This document shows positions 55,153 through 64,000 of a stretch of 64,000 nucleotides of DNA, piece after piece. The DNA is from Pegoplata infirma. Its lineage: Eukaryota; Arthropoda; Insecta; Diptera; Anthomyiidae. Location: NCBI GenBank assembly GCA_963921195.1, contig OY992539.1, positions 162,136,622 through 162,200,621 on the forward strand. Direction: 5' to 3'. Numbering within the stretch: position 1 is the stretch's first letter; every line of letters starts with the position of its first letter. The position numbers and the translations under genes are program-made. The notes under the pieces are model-generated. The model saw only the letters and a program-made list of their open reading frames with translations. It did no database searches and was not told the origin of the DNA.

Positions 55153-57013
55153 TAGGGTGGCTCGTTTTTGGGCTTTTCTCTCTGATCAAATTCTAATACC
55201 CGCCAAAAGTGTCGGTCCCCTAAGGGTAACTCACATGCAAAACATCACTCCGATCGGAGTTTATCTTCTGTCTCCACTTTGAGCCTCAAAATTGGGGTTT
55301 TTGGAAAAAAGGACTTTTTTAAAAAAAAAAAAAATTTAAGTTTTTTTATTAAAATAATGAAAAAAAATTTTTTGTATAATATTTGATCATAAATACTTAA
55401 ATATGAAATTTAAAGATTTTACGGTATCATTAACCCGTTCAAACTTGCTACCAAAAAAATGGCATGATTTTGGGGGCGTTCTCAAAACACCTTTTTTCAA
55501 AATTTGAAAATTTTATTAAAAAAAAATTTTAAATATACCATTTTTTATTTCTGAATTCATTAAGAACACTTTGGAGAAGAAAAATGTGAAATATGGCGGT
55601 TATCCGTCGAGCCACTTTTTGGGAATCGCGGGGGGAAGTTAGCGGATTTCAAGGAAATGTTGGTTTTATCAATAATTTGGATTAATAAAATCTTATAAAT
55701 TTCATTTTTGGGCAAATTAACTGTTTTTTGGTGTCGTGGCATTCAATTAGATAACTTTAAGTCTGTCATAAAATCTTACCGATCTAGGACGTCTTTAACC
55801 CACATTGGCGGGGGGTCAAAAATGACCCCCGCAAGAAATTTGAAGTTTAGAGCTTAAATTTTGTGCTATTAACAAGTATAAAACGGCTTTTGTGTTTTCT
55901 ACCCTAACTATTATTTCGTATTAATATATTATCTTTAAAAAAATCGTTAACCCTTCTTGGTAGGGGGTCAAAAATGGCCCATTCAATAAAAAGTATATAT
56001 TTTTTACAGAAAATTAATTTGTGGCAGTCTATTAGATAACTTTAAATCAGCCCTGAAATTTCACCTGTTTAAGATATCTTTAACCCACATTGGCCAGGGG
56101 TCAAATATGACCCCGGCAAAAACTTTTCGGCATAGTGCTTGAATTTTTTGATATCAACAAAATTTATATTTTTTATTGAATGGGTCATTTTTGACCCCCT
56201 ACAAAGAAGGGTTAACGATTTTTTTAAAGATAATATATTAATATGATATAATAGTTGAGGTAAAACACACAAAAGCCGTTTTATACTTGTTTATAGCACA
56301 AAATTTAAGCTCTAAACTTCAAATTTCTTTTGGGGGTCATTTTTGACCCCCAGCCAATGTGGGTTAAAGACGTCCTAGATCGGTAAGATTTCATGACAGA
56401 CTTAAAGTTATCTAATAGAATGCTACGACACCAAAAAATAGTTAATTTGCCCAAAAATGAAATTTATAAGATTTTATTAATCCAAATTATTGATAAAACC
56501 AACATTTCCTTGAAATCCGCTAACTTCCCCCCGCGATTCCCAAAAAGTGGCTCGACGGATATCCACCATATTTCACATTTTTCTTCTCCAAGGTGTTCTT
56601 AATGAATTCTGAAAGAAAAAATGGTATATTTAAAATTTTTTTTTAATAAAATTTTCAAATTTTGAAAAAAGGTGTTTTGAGAACGCCCCCAAAATCATGC
56701 CTTTTTTTTGGTATCAAGTTTGAACGGGTTAATGATACCGTAAAATCTTTACATTTCATATTTGAGTATTTATGATCAAATATTATACAAACAATTTTTT
56801 TTCATTATTTTAATAAAAAAACTTAATTTTTTTTTTTTTTTTTTTAAAAAAGTCCTTTTTTCCAAAAACCCCAATTTTGAGGCTCAAAGTGGAGACAGAA
56901 GATAAACTCCGATCGGAGTGATATTTTGCACGTGAGTTACCCTTAGGGGACCGACACTTTTGGCGGGTATTAGAATTTGATCAGAGAGAAAAGTCCAAAA
57001 ACGAGCCACCCTA
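55153..57013. mobile_element. Long-inverted-repeat hAT, 1.86 kb, TSD GTGTACAC
   Basis: It starts TAGGGTGGCTCGTTTTTGG, ends in its complement, and has exact 8-bp TSDs GTGTACAC (55145-55152 and 57014-57021). The arms of about 850 bp are almost perfect mirror images (CCGATCGGAGTTTATCTTCT, GTTCAAACTTG, GGGGGTCAAAAATGACCCCC). The loop near 56016-56164 carries a third, diverged copy of an arm segment (ATTAGATAACTTTAA...ACCCACATTGGC). Non-coding. Confidence 0.92.
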
Positions 57014-57161
57014 GTGTACACTGTACACGAACTATAAAAAATCTAGCACCCAATTTTATAGCTGTAGAACAATCTAGCACCCATTTCTTTGAGATCTAGC
57101 ACCCTCTCAGTTTCAACTTATGGCAACACTGCTACATACATATATTATTAATAATCAGATT

Positions 57162-57533
57162 GAGCGTGTTCAGCAGAGAAACCTGCTACTCAACAGTTGA
57201 GATGTAGCATGTTTTGATTAGTTGAATCTGCTGAACGCATTTTTTTTTGTAAATGTTTTAAAATATTTTTTTTTTACGCTTTCATTTATTTTTTTCTGTA
57301 AAAAATACTTTTTTATGATTTGTTGTGTTTACTTCTTTGAATAACGTCAAAAAAAATAAATAATTTCAATAAAACAGCTTATGTATCAGTTTGTGATCAA
57401 ATGTAGCATAAATTGTGTACGCTACTAGTGATGAGAAGCGCTCACTCAACATGTTGACTGAAATGTCAAAAATCAAACCGTTCAGCAGAATGTTGAGGAG
57501 CAGCTGAGTAGCAGCTTTCTCTGCTGAACGTAC
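57162..57533. mobile_element. MITE Y (GTTCAGCAGAGAAA ends)
   Basis: GTTCAGCAGAGAAACCTGCT at the left is mirrored by AGCAGCTTTCTCTGCTGAAC at the right, about 370 bp in all. The target duplication is unclear. Confidence 0.6.
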
Positions 57534-57557
57534 CCATTGTTTTTCAGAAATATATAC

Positions 57558-57969
57558 AGTCAAACTCGGTTATAACGAATTCTCGCTTATAACGCACTAA
57601 TTCTAAAGTCCCGACGATTTGGCAACTATTTTCACACAAAATACTTCTTTTATAACGAACTCGGTAATAACGAGTTCTCGGATATAACGAACTGCTTATT
57701 ATTGTCCCACAAATAAAATTTCATGTGTATTTACCTTTTTATAACGAACTCCCATAAATATTTTTTTTTTATTTGCGGTAACCATGTTTCACAAACCAAC
57801 ACATGGTTGGAATTTTTTGGTTTATATTATAATTTTTATAAAACTTATTTTTATTTTTATTATTTTTTTTTTCAAAAATTAGTTAATTTACGACAAAACC
57901 ATCACATAAAACAAATTTGGTTCTATTGTTTTGGAAATAAAACTAGGTCGTTATAACCGGGTTTGACTG
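57558..57969. mobile_element. pogo/Tigger-like MITE
   Basis: CAGTCAAACTCGGTTATAAC and, inverted, CAGTCAAACCCGGTTATAAC are the TIRs of 412 bp. This end sequence is close to those of pogo-group mariner elements. Internal ATAACGAACT repeats follow each end. TA precedes the left end; the right flank is AT, so the TSD is degraded. Confidence 0.75.
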
Positions 57970-58064
57970 ATTAAATTGAATTATTAATAATTTATTTAAA
58001 AAGTGAATTTTTTCCCCCTCAAATAAAAAAAAAAAACTGGCCCAATGTAGTTTTTAATTTTTTA
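57970..58064. other. Short AT-rich spacer
   Basis: No feature is recognised. Confidence 0.3.
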
Positions 58065-58246
58065 TACCCTCCACTCTGGTGATAGAGGGTATATATAAGT
58101 TTTTCATTCCATTTGTAACACCTCGAAATATTGGTTTAGGACCCATAAAGTATATATATTCATAAAAAATGGGAGAACACTTAGCGATTTTAGGAGGGAA
58201 CATGTTCATAGATTCGGCCTAGTCAAATTTAACTTTTCTACTTGTT
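58065..58246 (+). mobile_element. Short internally deleted HINE
   Basis: TATACCCTCCACTCTGGTGA, CCATAAAGTATATATATTC, then hairpin-like TTCGGCCTAGTC and TTTTCTACTTGTTTT. Only about 180 bp; the microsatellite part is deleted. Confidence 0.78.
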
Positions 58247-58352
58247 TTTTTATACCCTCCACTCTAGTGATAGAGGGTATATATGAGTTTGTCATTCCGT
58301 TTGTAACACCTCGAAATTTTGGTCTAGGACCCCATAAGGTATATATATTCAT

Positions 58353-61044
58353 TAGGATGCACCAAAAAAACGAAGTTGTTAGATATTGACCGGCCCCCCC
58401 TCCCCCTAGAAATGTGCATTTGGGTGTAAAAACATGTCTCAGAAAATTTTAGGAAAATCGGATATGGGTAGTTTGAAAATCAAATTACAAGGGGAAAATA
58501 TGACTTTTTATCCATTTTCTCAATTTTTCGATATTTTGAGTTAAGTTTGAATTGAAATGGTAACAGAATTGTGATTTAGAGTAAAATGTCTATCGAATAA
58601 GGTATTAAAAACTAAAATCGGTTGAAAATCAGCCAAGTTATTACAACTTCCCCAGGCAACTAACGTGTGTCAGACCATTTAATCAAGGGATTCGAGCCCC
58701 ATTTTTGAAATTTATTGAAATTATCTACTGTAACAACATTTTTTTATTCTTCAAGTCCCAATGTACTAAGAAGATAAATATTTTTCATACTGCGTTTTGC
58801 TAACTTGTTTTAAATAATTGCTAAAGTGGTGTAATTTCGGGAAAGTAGTGATGTAATTTCGGGAAAGTAGTGATTTTTGGCACTTTTTTAGCTTTTATTT
58901 ATTTTTTTCTTCATGTGTTTTGGACCGAATTATATCAACACGAGATAGAATACTTCAATTCGCAAATTTAGGGCAAAATTGAGAAATTAAAAATTGGAAG
59001 ATTTTTAATTTTTAAACATTAACAGATTTTCTGAGTGGAAATATATGAAACTACTTGATGTCATTTTAAAAGGTCTTTTAATTTAAATTCAGAATATTAA
59101 CCCTTTGGTGCTGGTGGGGCCTATTCGACCCTTTGAACAAAATACATTTACATTATCTCCATTAAATGAAAAAAATTATAGGCCCCAACAGCACTTAAGG
59201 GTTAAATTTCTAAATTTTAATTATTTGCCATATCGTTTAGACCAGCGGTTACCAACCTTTTTGGCTAGCGTACCCCTAATTTTTAATTTTATCAGCCGCG
59301 TACCCCCTAATGAGTTTTTTGTTTTCGTTTAAAAAAAATTCACAAATATTACAGTTAATATTGAAATTTTTGATCTCCGGGTATTATCATATTTTTTTAT
59401 GGATTTAGGGGAGATCAAAACAATGGCTTAATTTTTTGGAAAAATTTTTGCTCCTTGGGGTGGTTCAATGCATCTGAAAACCCGGATTTTGAGCTGATTT
59501 TTCTGCAGAGCAAAAACGACTGAAAATGTTACAAATCTGATTTCACCAGTCGATTCTACACCAAAAACTAAAACAACGGACGTTGTTTGAACTCTTAAAA
59601 AAGTTCCAAAAACCCATCACAGGCGGCGGAAATACAATGTTTTTTAACTCTTCTTTTAATTTTTTTTTAATACAAGGGGAGATCAATAATTCCGTGACTT
59701 TTTGAATGAAACACCCTCGTGTAAACTATAAAAGGGCATTTTGAGCTTAACAAAGTAATACCAAAATTTCCACTCTATCACAACCCGTCTCAAAAATGCC
59801 CAAAAACACGTTTTTGGGCTGATTCCGAATATGGGAACCATATTCGGAATCAGCATCGAAAGGTTAATCGATGGTCAGATATCAAAATATCATCCAAAAA
59901 TATCGAAAAAAATTCTTTCTAAATTGCATAAAAATACTTTTTTTGTGAACTTTGACCTCAAATTTCTTAAAAACCTGACGTTATGGAAAAATTTTAAAGC
60001 CAGATGGGGAACCAGCATTGAAAGGTTAATCTAAAATGAATGTCCAAATTACTTAAATTTTGCGTACCCCCGCGGACAGTTTCGCGTACCCCCTAGTGGT
60101 ACGCGTACCATAGGTTGGTAACCGCTGGTTTAGACCAATTAAAATAACATCAAGTAGATTCAGCAAAATCCGCCCAGCAAATCTGTTAATGTTTAAACAT
60201 TCAAAATTTTCTAAAATTTGACCTTTGACCCTTAACAGGGGCAATTTTTGTATCCCAATTTCGCCCTAATTTTGCGAATTCAAGTATTCTATCTCGTGTT
60301 GATATAATTCGGTCCCAAACATATGAAGTTTTAAAAAGAAAACAAAAAAAATAAATAAAAGCTAAAAATGGTTCAAAAATCACTACTTTCCCGAAATCCG
60401 CCGAAATTACATCACTGTAATAGCCAAATGAAAACAGCAAAGCCTACAATTTTTGGGGTTTTTATTCCTATATATGTGCTTAACAAATCCTTAAACTCCA
60501 ATAGTCGATTTTTTAAAATTTCTTTAACAAAAAAAAATAAAAATTTAAAATTGGAGATTTGAAAATAGTGTTGAAAAATTCCGACCATTTATTTAAACAA
60601 GTTAGCAAAACGCAATATGAAAACTATTTATCTTCTGAGTACATTGGGACTTGAAGAATAAAAAAATGTTGTTACAGTAGATAATTTCAATAAATTTCAA
60701 AAATGGGGCTCGAATCCTTGATTAAATTGTCTGACACACGATAGTTGCCTGGGGAAGTTGTAATAACTTGGCTGATTTTCAGCCGATTTTAGTTTTTAAT
60801 GTCTTATTCGATAGACATTTTACTTCAAATCACAATTCTGTGACCATTTGAACTCAAACTTTACTCAAAATATCGAAAAAATTGAGAAAATGGATAAAAA
60901 GTCATAAAAAGTCAGGGCCTATGCGGCAGGTCTTACCCATATCCGATTTTCCTAAAATTTTGTGAGACATGTTTTTACCCCCAAATGTACATTTCTAGGG
61001 GGGGCGGTCAATATCTAACAACTTGGTTTTTTTGGTGCACCCTA
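58353..61044. mobile_element. Long-inverted-repeat hAT, TSD ATATTCAT
   Basis: TAGGATGCACCAAAAAAACG and, inverted, TAGGGTGCACCAAAAAAACC begin arms of about 750 bp that mirror each other (TTAGATATTGACCG, AAACATGTCTCA, TTGCCTGGGGAAGTTGTAA, GATATAATTCGG). The 8-bp TSDs ATATTCAT (58345-58352 and 61045-61052) are exact. The left arm has a short tandem repeat, GTGATGTAATTTCGGGAAAG. Another hAT sits in its central part. Confidence 0.9.
59243..60127. mobile_element. hAT-type MITE (CAGCGGTTACCAACC ends), TSD GTTTAGAC
   Basis: The TIR CAGCGGTTACCAACCT and its complement are followed inward by GCGTACCCC / GGGGTACGC. Exact 8-bp TSDs GTTTAGAC lie at 59235-59242 and 60128-60135. CAGNGGTT..CAACC is a classic hAT end. 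It is 885 bp, with no transposase, and is nested in the hairpin hAT. Confidence 0.9.
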
Positions 61045-61770
61045 ATATTCATGATCCTCGATCGATTTTAAGACGATCTAGCGATGTCCGTCCGTCTGTC
61101 TGTCTGTTGAAAACACGCTAACTTTTGAAAGACTTTACGGAGACTCCTGAAGTTTGGCATATATGTTGGGCATTTACCTGGTCAGGTTGGTATTGCAATC
61201 CAGCGAAATCGGTCCATTGCTCAAGTTATGAGCAAAATACTGAATTTCGGCAAGGGTTTTTCGGGAATTTACGAGATAAACACGCTGACTTTCGAAAGGC
61301 AATTCTAAGGATGCTGAAGCTTGGCATATATATTTATTGTTCTCCAGGCCTAGTTCGCATTAAATTTCAGCCAAATCGATCTAGTGATTCTAAAGTTATT
61401 AGCAAAACCGTGAATATCAGATTAGTTGCACCTTAAATTCATGTGTTGAAAACCCGTTAATCACGTTTTAAAAACATTGGTAAGTCAAAAAAATATTTAA
61501 CAACGTATTTTTGTCACTCAAAAATATTTCTACACTAAAAAATACACTGGAAAAAAATTTTACACTCAAAAAAAAAATTTGGTAAATTATTTTTTTTTTG
61601 TTTTTTTAAAATTGCTTTAAAAAAAGTTTTTTACTCAAAATAAAGTATTTCTAATCAAAATTGTTAATTTTTTCCACGTCAGACAATTTTTCAATTACTT
61701 ACAAAAGCGCATTGTGGAGGGTACTCATAGATTCGGCCTAGTCGAATTTAACTTTTCTACTTGTTTTTTT

Positions 61771-63196
61771 TTTCTTCAATAGCGTTGGAATAAGTAAAAC
61801 AAAATGAATTAAATCAACTTCTAAGCTAAATAATATTTCCAAATGACTGCAGTCAAATTTGCTGGCGGTTCTTTTCTTAGCATATATTAACCTGCTATCT
61901 CCTATTTTAAGGAGTAATTTTAGTCCTTTTTCTCAAATATCATCGATGAACACCAATAAAACGTGCGTTTAAAGGGTTAAAATGTTCCACAACAGTTGTT
62001 ATCATTAAATTTCAATAGAGTTGTAGTACCAAACGGATGGTTTTTAAAAAGCACTAGCAAAAATTTAAAGCAGAAAATATTTTTAAAACATTTTAACCCT
62101 TAAACGCAGCGTTTATTCATTTTCTATGAGAATATTTGAAAAAGGGAGTTTTAGTTAATATGTTTTAAGAAAAGAACCGCCATTAAATTCCAGTGAAGAT
62201 AAGTATAAACAATATTTAGCTCAGATGTATATTTTATAATTTTTTTTCGACTATTTCACGCTTCTCTGTAAAATACAATTTCAGGGGTAACTCATGAATA
62301 GTAGTGTCAGTAATAACGAAGTCGTTATCTACAGATGGCAATCTTTTTTTGGAAAGTATTTGGGAACGATTTGGGAATAACGAAAAATAAACATTAAAAT
62401 TATGAATGAAAATTATTGTTGTGTCACTTGAAAATAAAAAATACATAATAAAAAAAAGAAATGAATATAATTAAATCAAAACAACCAGCGAATTTAAACG
62501 AAAAATAAAAGGTAAACAAAATTTCCAGCTTTCCCAGATACCATTTGTAAAACTAACACCACCTTTAAACGTCAAAAAGAATTGACTCTTGCATAGTCTT
62601 TATATATTTAAGTTTTTGTACAATTTTACAATATATGGTACTTTACAATTTTACATTTTTACACATTTTGCTTATATCTCATGAATTTTTGACTTTTGAC
62701 AACCCTTACTGAAATTTAATGCAAAAAATTTTTGTAGAACATTTTAACCCTTTAACCGTTCGTCTTAGTGATGTTCTATGAGGATATTTAAAAAAGTGGA
62801 CTAAAATTGTCCCCCAAAAATAGGATATAGAGGGTTCCAAGAAAATAACCGCCATCTAATTTTACTGAAGATATTTTAAAACACTATTTAGCTCAGAAGT
62901 TGATTGAATACATTTTTTTTTGCCTTATTCAAACCAGTTTTAAAATAAAAATTACAGTGGGCCATAAAAAAAACTACCTATAATTTCAAAACCCTTTGGT
63001 GGTTTTGTGGTACTAATGATTTTTGCATTATCATTATAGTTTTATATGTATTAGCATGACCCCTTTTTGTATTTTTTCGGACATTATTGGAGCTAAAATA
63101 AGATTTTTCAATTACAGGACACATGGGAGGTAAGCGTGTCCTTGCACCCATTTTCCTAAAAATTCATATTTTTCTTAACTAAGGTATTTAATGTTG
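61771..63196. repeat. Copies of dispersed repeat V, otherwise unassigned
   Basis: 61860-62225 is an imperfect inverted repeat (GGTTCTTTTCTTA...TAAGAAAAGAACCGCCATTAAA). 62685-62940 matches 640-870. The remainder, including CAGTGGGCCATAAAAAAAAC at 62966, was not resolved. Confidence 0.45.
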
Positions 63197-63764
63197 CACA
63201 GAAAAAAATAAAAAAAATATTTGAGTAAATTGTTAATACTATTCAGTAAAAAATTATTCAATTTTTCCCTAGTAAACGATTGAATAGCATTGAGTAAATT
63301 TTTAATAAAAATTTGTTAAATGTTTGAAAAAAAAATTGAGTAAATTTTTAATTGACACAATTAAAAATTTACTCAAAATTTATATATTTATTTTTTTTAA
63401 AGTTTAAAAAAGTTTTTAATTTTTTTACAAAAAAAAAAAAAAAAAAAAACAAAAAGCTTTTTTTTCAAACATTACCAAACATATTTATGTCTCAAAAACA
63501 TAGGAAAATTTTATAAAGACTATTACAAACTTTCATATATTTACATACACAAAAAACTATAAACTAAACGAGAATTCAAAAAACTATGAGAGTTTAAAAA
63601 AAATAAAAAAAAAATATTAAATTTTTATTAAATTATTTACTTAAGTTGTTTTTAAAATTTTTAAGTAAATTTTTAATTGCGTCAATTAAAAAATTACTCA
63701 ATTTTTGTTTTTAAATTTAAACAAGTGATTACTCAAATTTGTTTCCTCCTTATTTTTTTCTGTG
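63197..63764. mobile_element. CACAG-ended MITE I, TSD TG
   Basis: CACAGAAAAAAATAA and TTATTTTTTTCTGTG bound 568 bp with TG on both flanks. The subterminal units are AATTGAGTAAATTTTTAATT-like. A partial relative is nested in MITE J2. Confidence 0.8.
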
Positions 63765-64000
63765 TGGTGTACCAACTTTCAAAAATATCTGACAACTTCT
63801 ATTACTTTTGTCCCTGCGTCATATGGGACCAACGCACTATGCGCCGCACAGTGAGAATTTCTTACGACAGGGCGGTCAAAATTCCATAACTTTCGACTGG
63901 ATCGTTTTTTTAATGCTGTTTGTTTTTGTTTAATGGGTCTAATTTTACCGTTAAATTTTTTCTATTGAAAATCGATTCATTAGACTAAAAATTATGTGGA
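63765..64000. other. Window end, no feature recognised
   Basis: A slightly GC-richer stretch (GCGTCATATGGGACCAACGC near 63815) without convincing coding or repeat structure. Confidence 0.3.

Larger units (their letters stand above)
54107..57131. mobile_element. hAT-type element with minisatellite, TSD CTACATAC
   Basis: The ends CAGGCTTGCCAT and, inverted, CAGTGTTGCCAT are flanked by exact 8-bp TSDs CTACATAC (54099-54106 and 57132-57139). ATCTAGCACCC repeats lie just inside both ends. The contents are a palindromic minisatellite and a long hairpin hAT. No transposase. CAGTGTTGCC ends with 8-bp TSDs are typical of hAT. Confidence 0.9.
58247..61770 (+). mobile_element. HINE with nested hairpin hAT
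   Basis: It starts directly after the previous HINE with TATACCCTCCACTCTAGTGA. It breaks at ATATATATTCAT, resumes at ATATTCATGATCCTCGATCG, has GTCCGTCCGTCTGTCTGTC (61086-61106), and ends TTCGGCCTAGTCGAA...CTACTTGTTTT. It is thus a tandem pair with the copy at 58065. Confidence 0.8.

Noticed and set aside
55560..56602. Two nearly identical 60-70-residue open frames on opposite strands
   Set aside because: They are the two arms of the hairpin hAT; shared by symmetry, with no start context or homologue recognised.
1..64000. Endogenous virus or bacterial (e.g. Wolbachia) insertion
   Set aside because: No viral structural or replicase frame, no compact operon-like coding and no rRNA were seen; all long frames belong to LINEs.

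Overview
The window is eukaryotic, very AT-rich and almost entirely transposable-element DNA. It looks like the genome of a higher fly (Diptera, probably Schizophora). The reasons are numerous DINE-1/HINE-like repeats (TATACCC...GGGTATA ends, an internal GTCC/GTCTGTCC microsatellite, the phrase CCATAAAGTATATATATTC, and a 3' hairpin before ACTTGTTT), a LOA/R1-group LINE with a C-terminal RNase H, and many MITEs. The clade is inferred; nothing here fixes the species. No bacterial-type gene, rRNA or CRISPR array was found.

Host genes. The only well supported host gene is the 3' end of a plus-strand gene: an internal exon at 1469-1539, then a 17.7-kb intron filled with transposons, then the terminal exon at 19244-19336 with stop and AATAAA. 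The two exons join in phase 0. I do not recognise the protein. A second, weak exon-like stretch is on the minus strand at 52691-52746.

Layout. 1-19243: TE-filled intron, containing a dead LINE (about 3765-13139, minus) cut by four later DNA-transposon insertions whose target-site duplications (TSDs) allow exact reconstruction. 19244-20330: last exon and downstream DNA. 20331-31256: one deeply nested complex (CCCAATTAG-ended element > CACTC element > hAT with TSD ATGAGCGC > HINE > HINE/hAT MITE), five levels deep. 31617-36076: a 5'-truncated LOA-like LINE on the minus strand with an exact 12-bp TSD; its RT and RNase H frame is open for 890 codons but ORF2 is broken twice. 36156-39010: two hAT-type elements. 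39696-43400: a hAT-ended element with palindromic minisatellites, a near-perfect hairpin and another MITE. 43822-53909: HINE fragments, CCCAG and CACTC MITEs, a TTAAACTTGG-type array and TGCATATTTT-rich DNA. 54107-57131: a hAT with minisatellite and a nested 1.86-kb hairpin hAT. 57558-64000: a pogo-like MITE, two HINEs, a hairpin hAT containing a further hAT, and a CACAG MITE.

Two patterns dominate. First, at least a dozen hAT-type non-autonomous elements have exact or near-exact 8-bp TSDs; several are long inverted repeats. Three hAT-type ends, of distinct or only partly similar TIR sequence, carry the same kind of palindromic minisatellite. Second, a large group of MITEs with ends CACTC/CACTG/CACAG or CCCAG/CCCAAT have 2-bp TSDs that are not restricted to TA (TA, TG, TC, AG, AA, GA). 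No intact transposase was found, so all DNA elements here would have to be mobilised from elsewhere.
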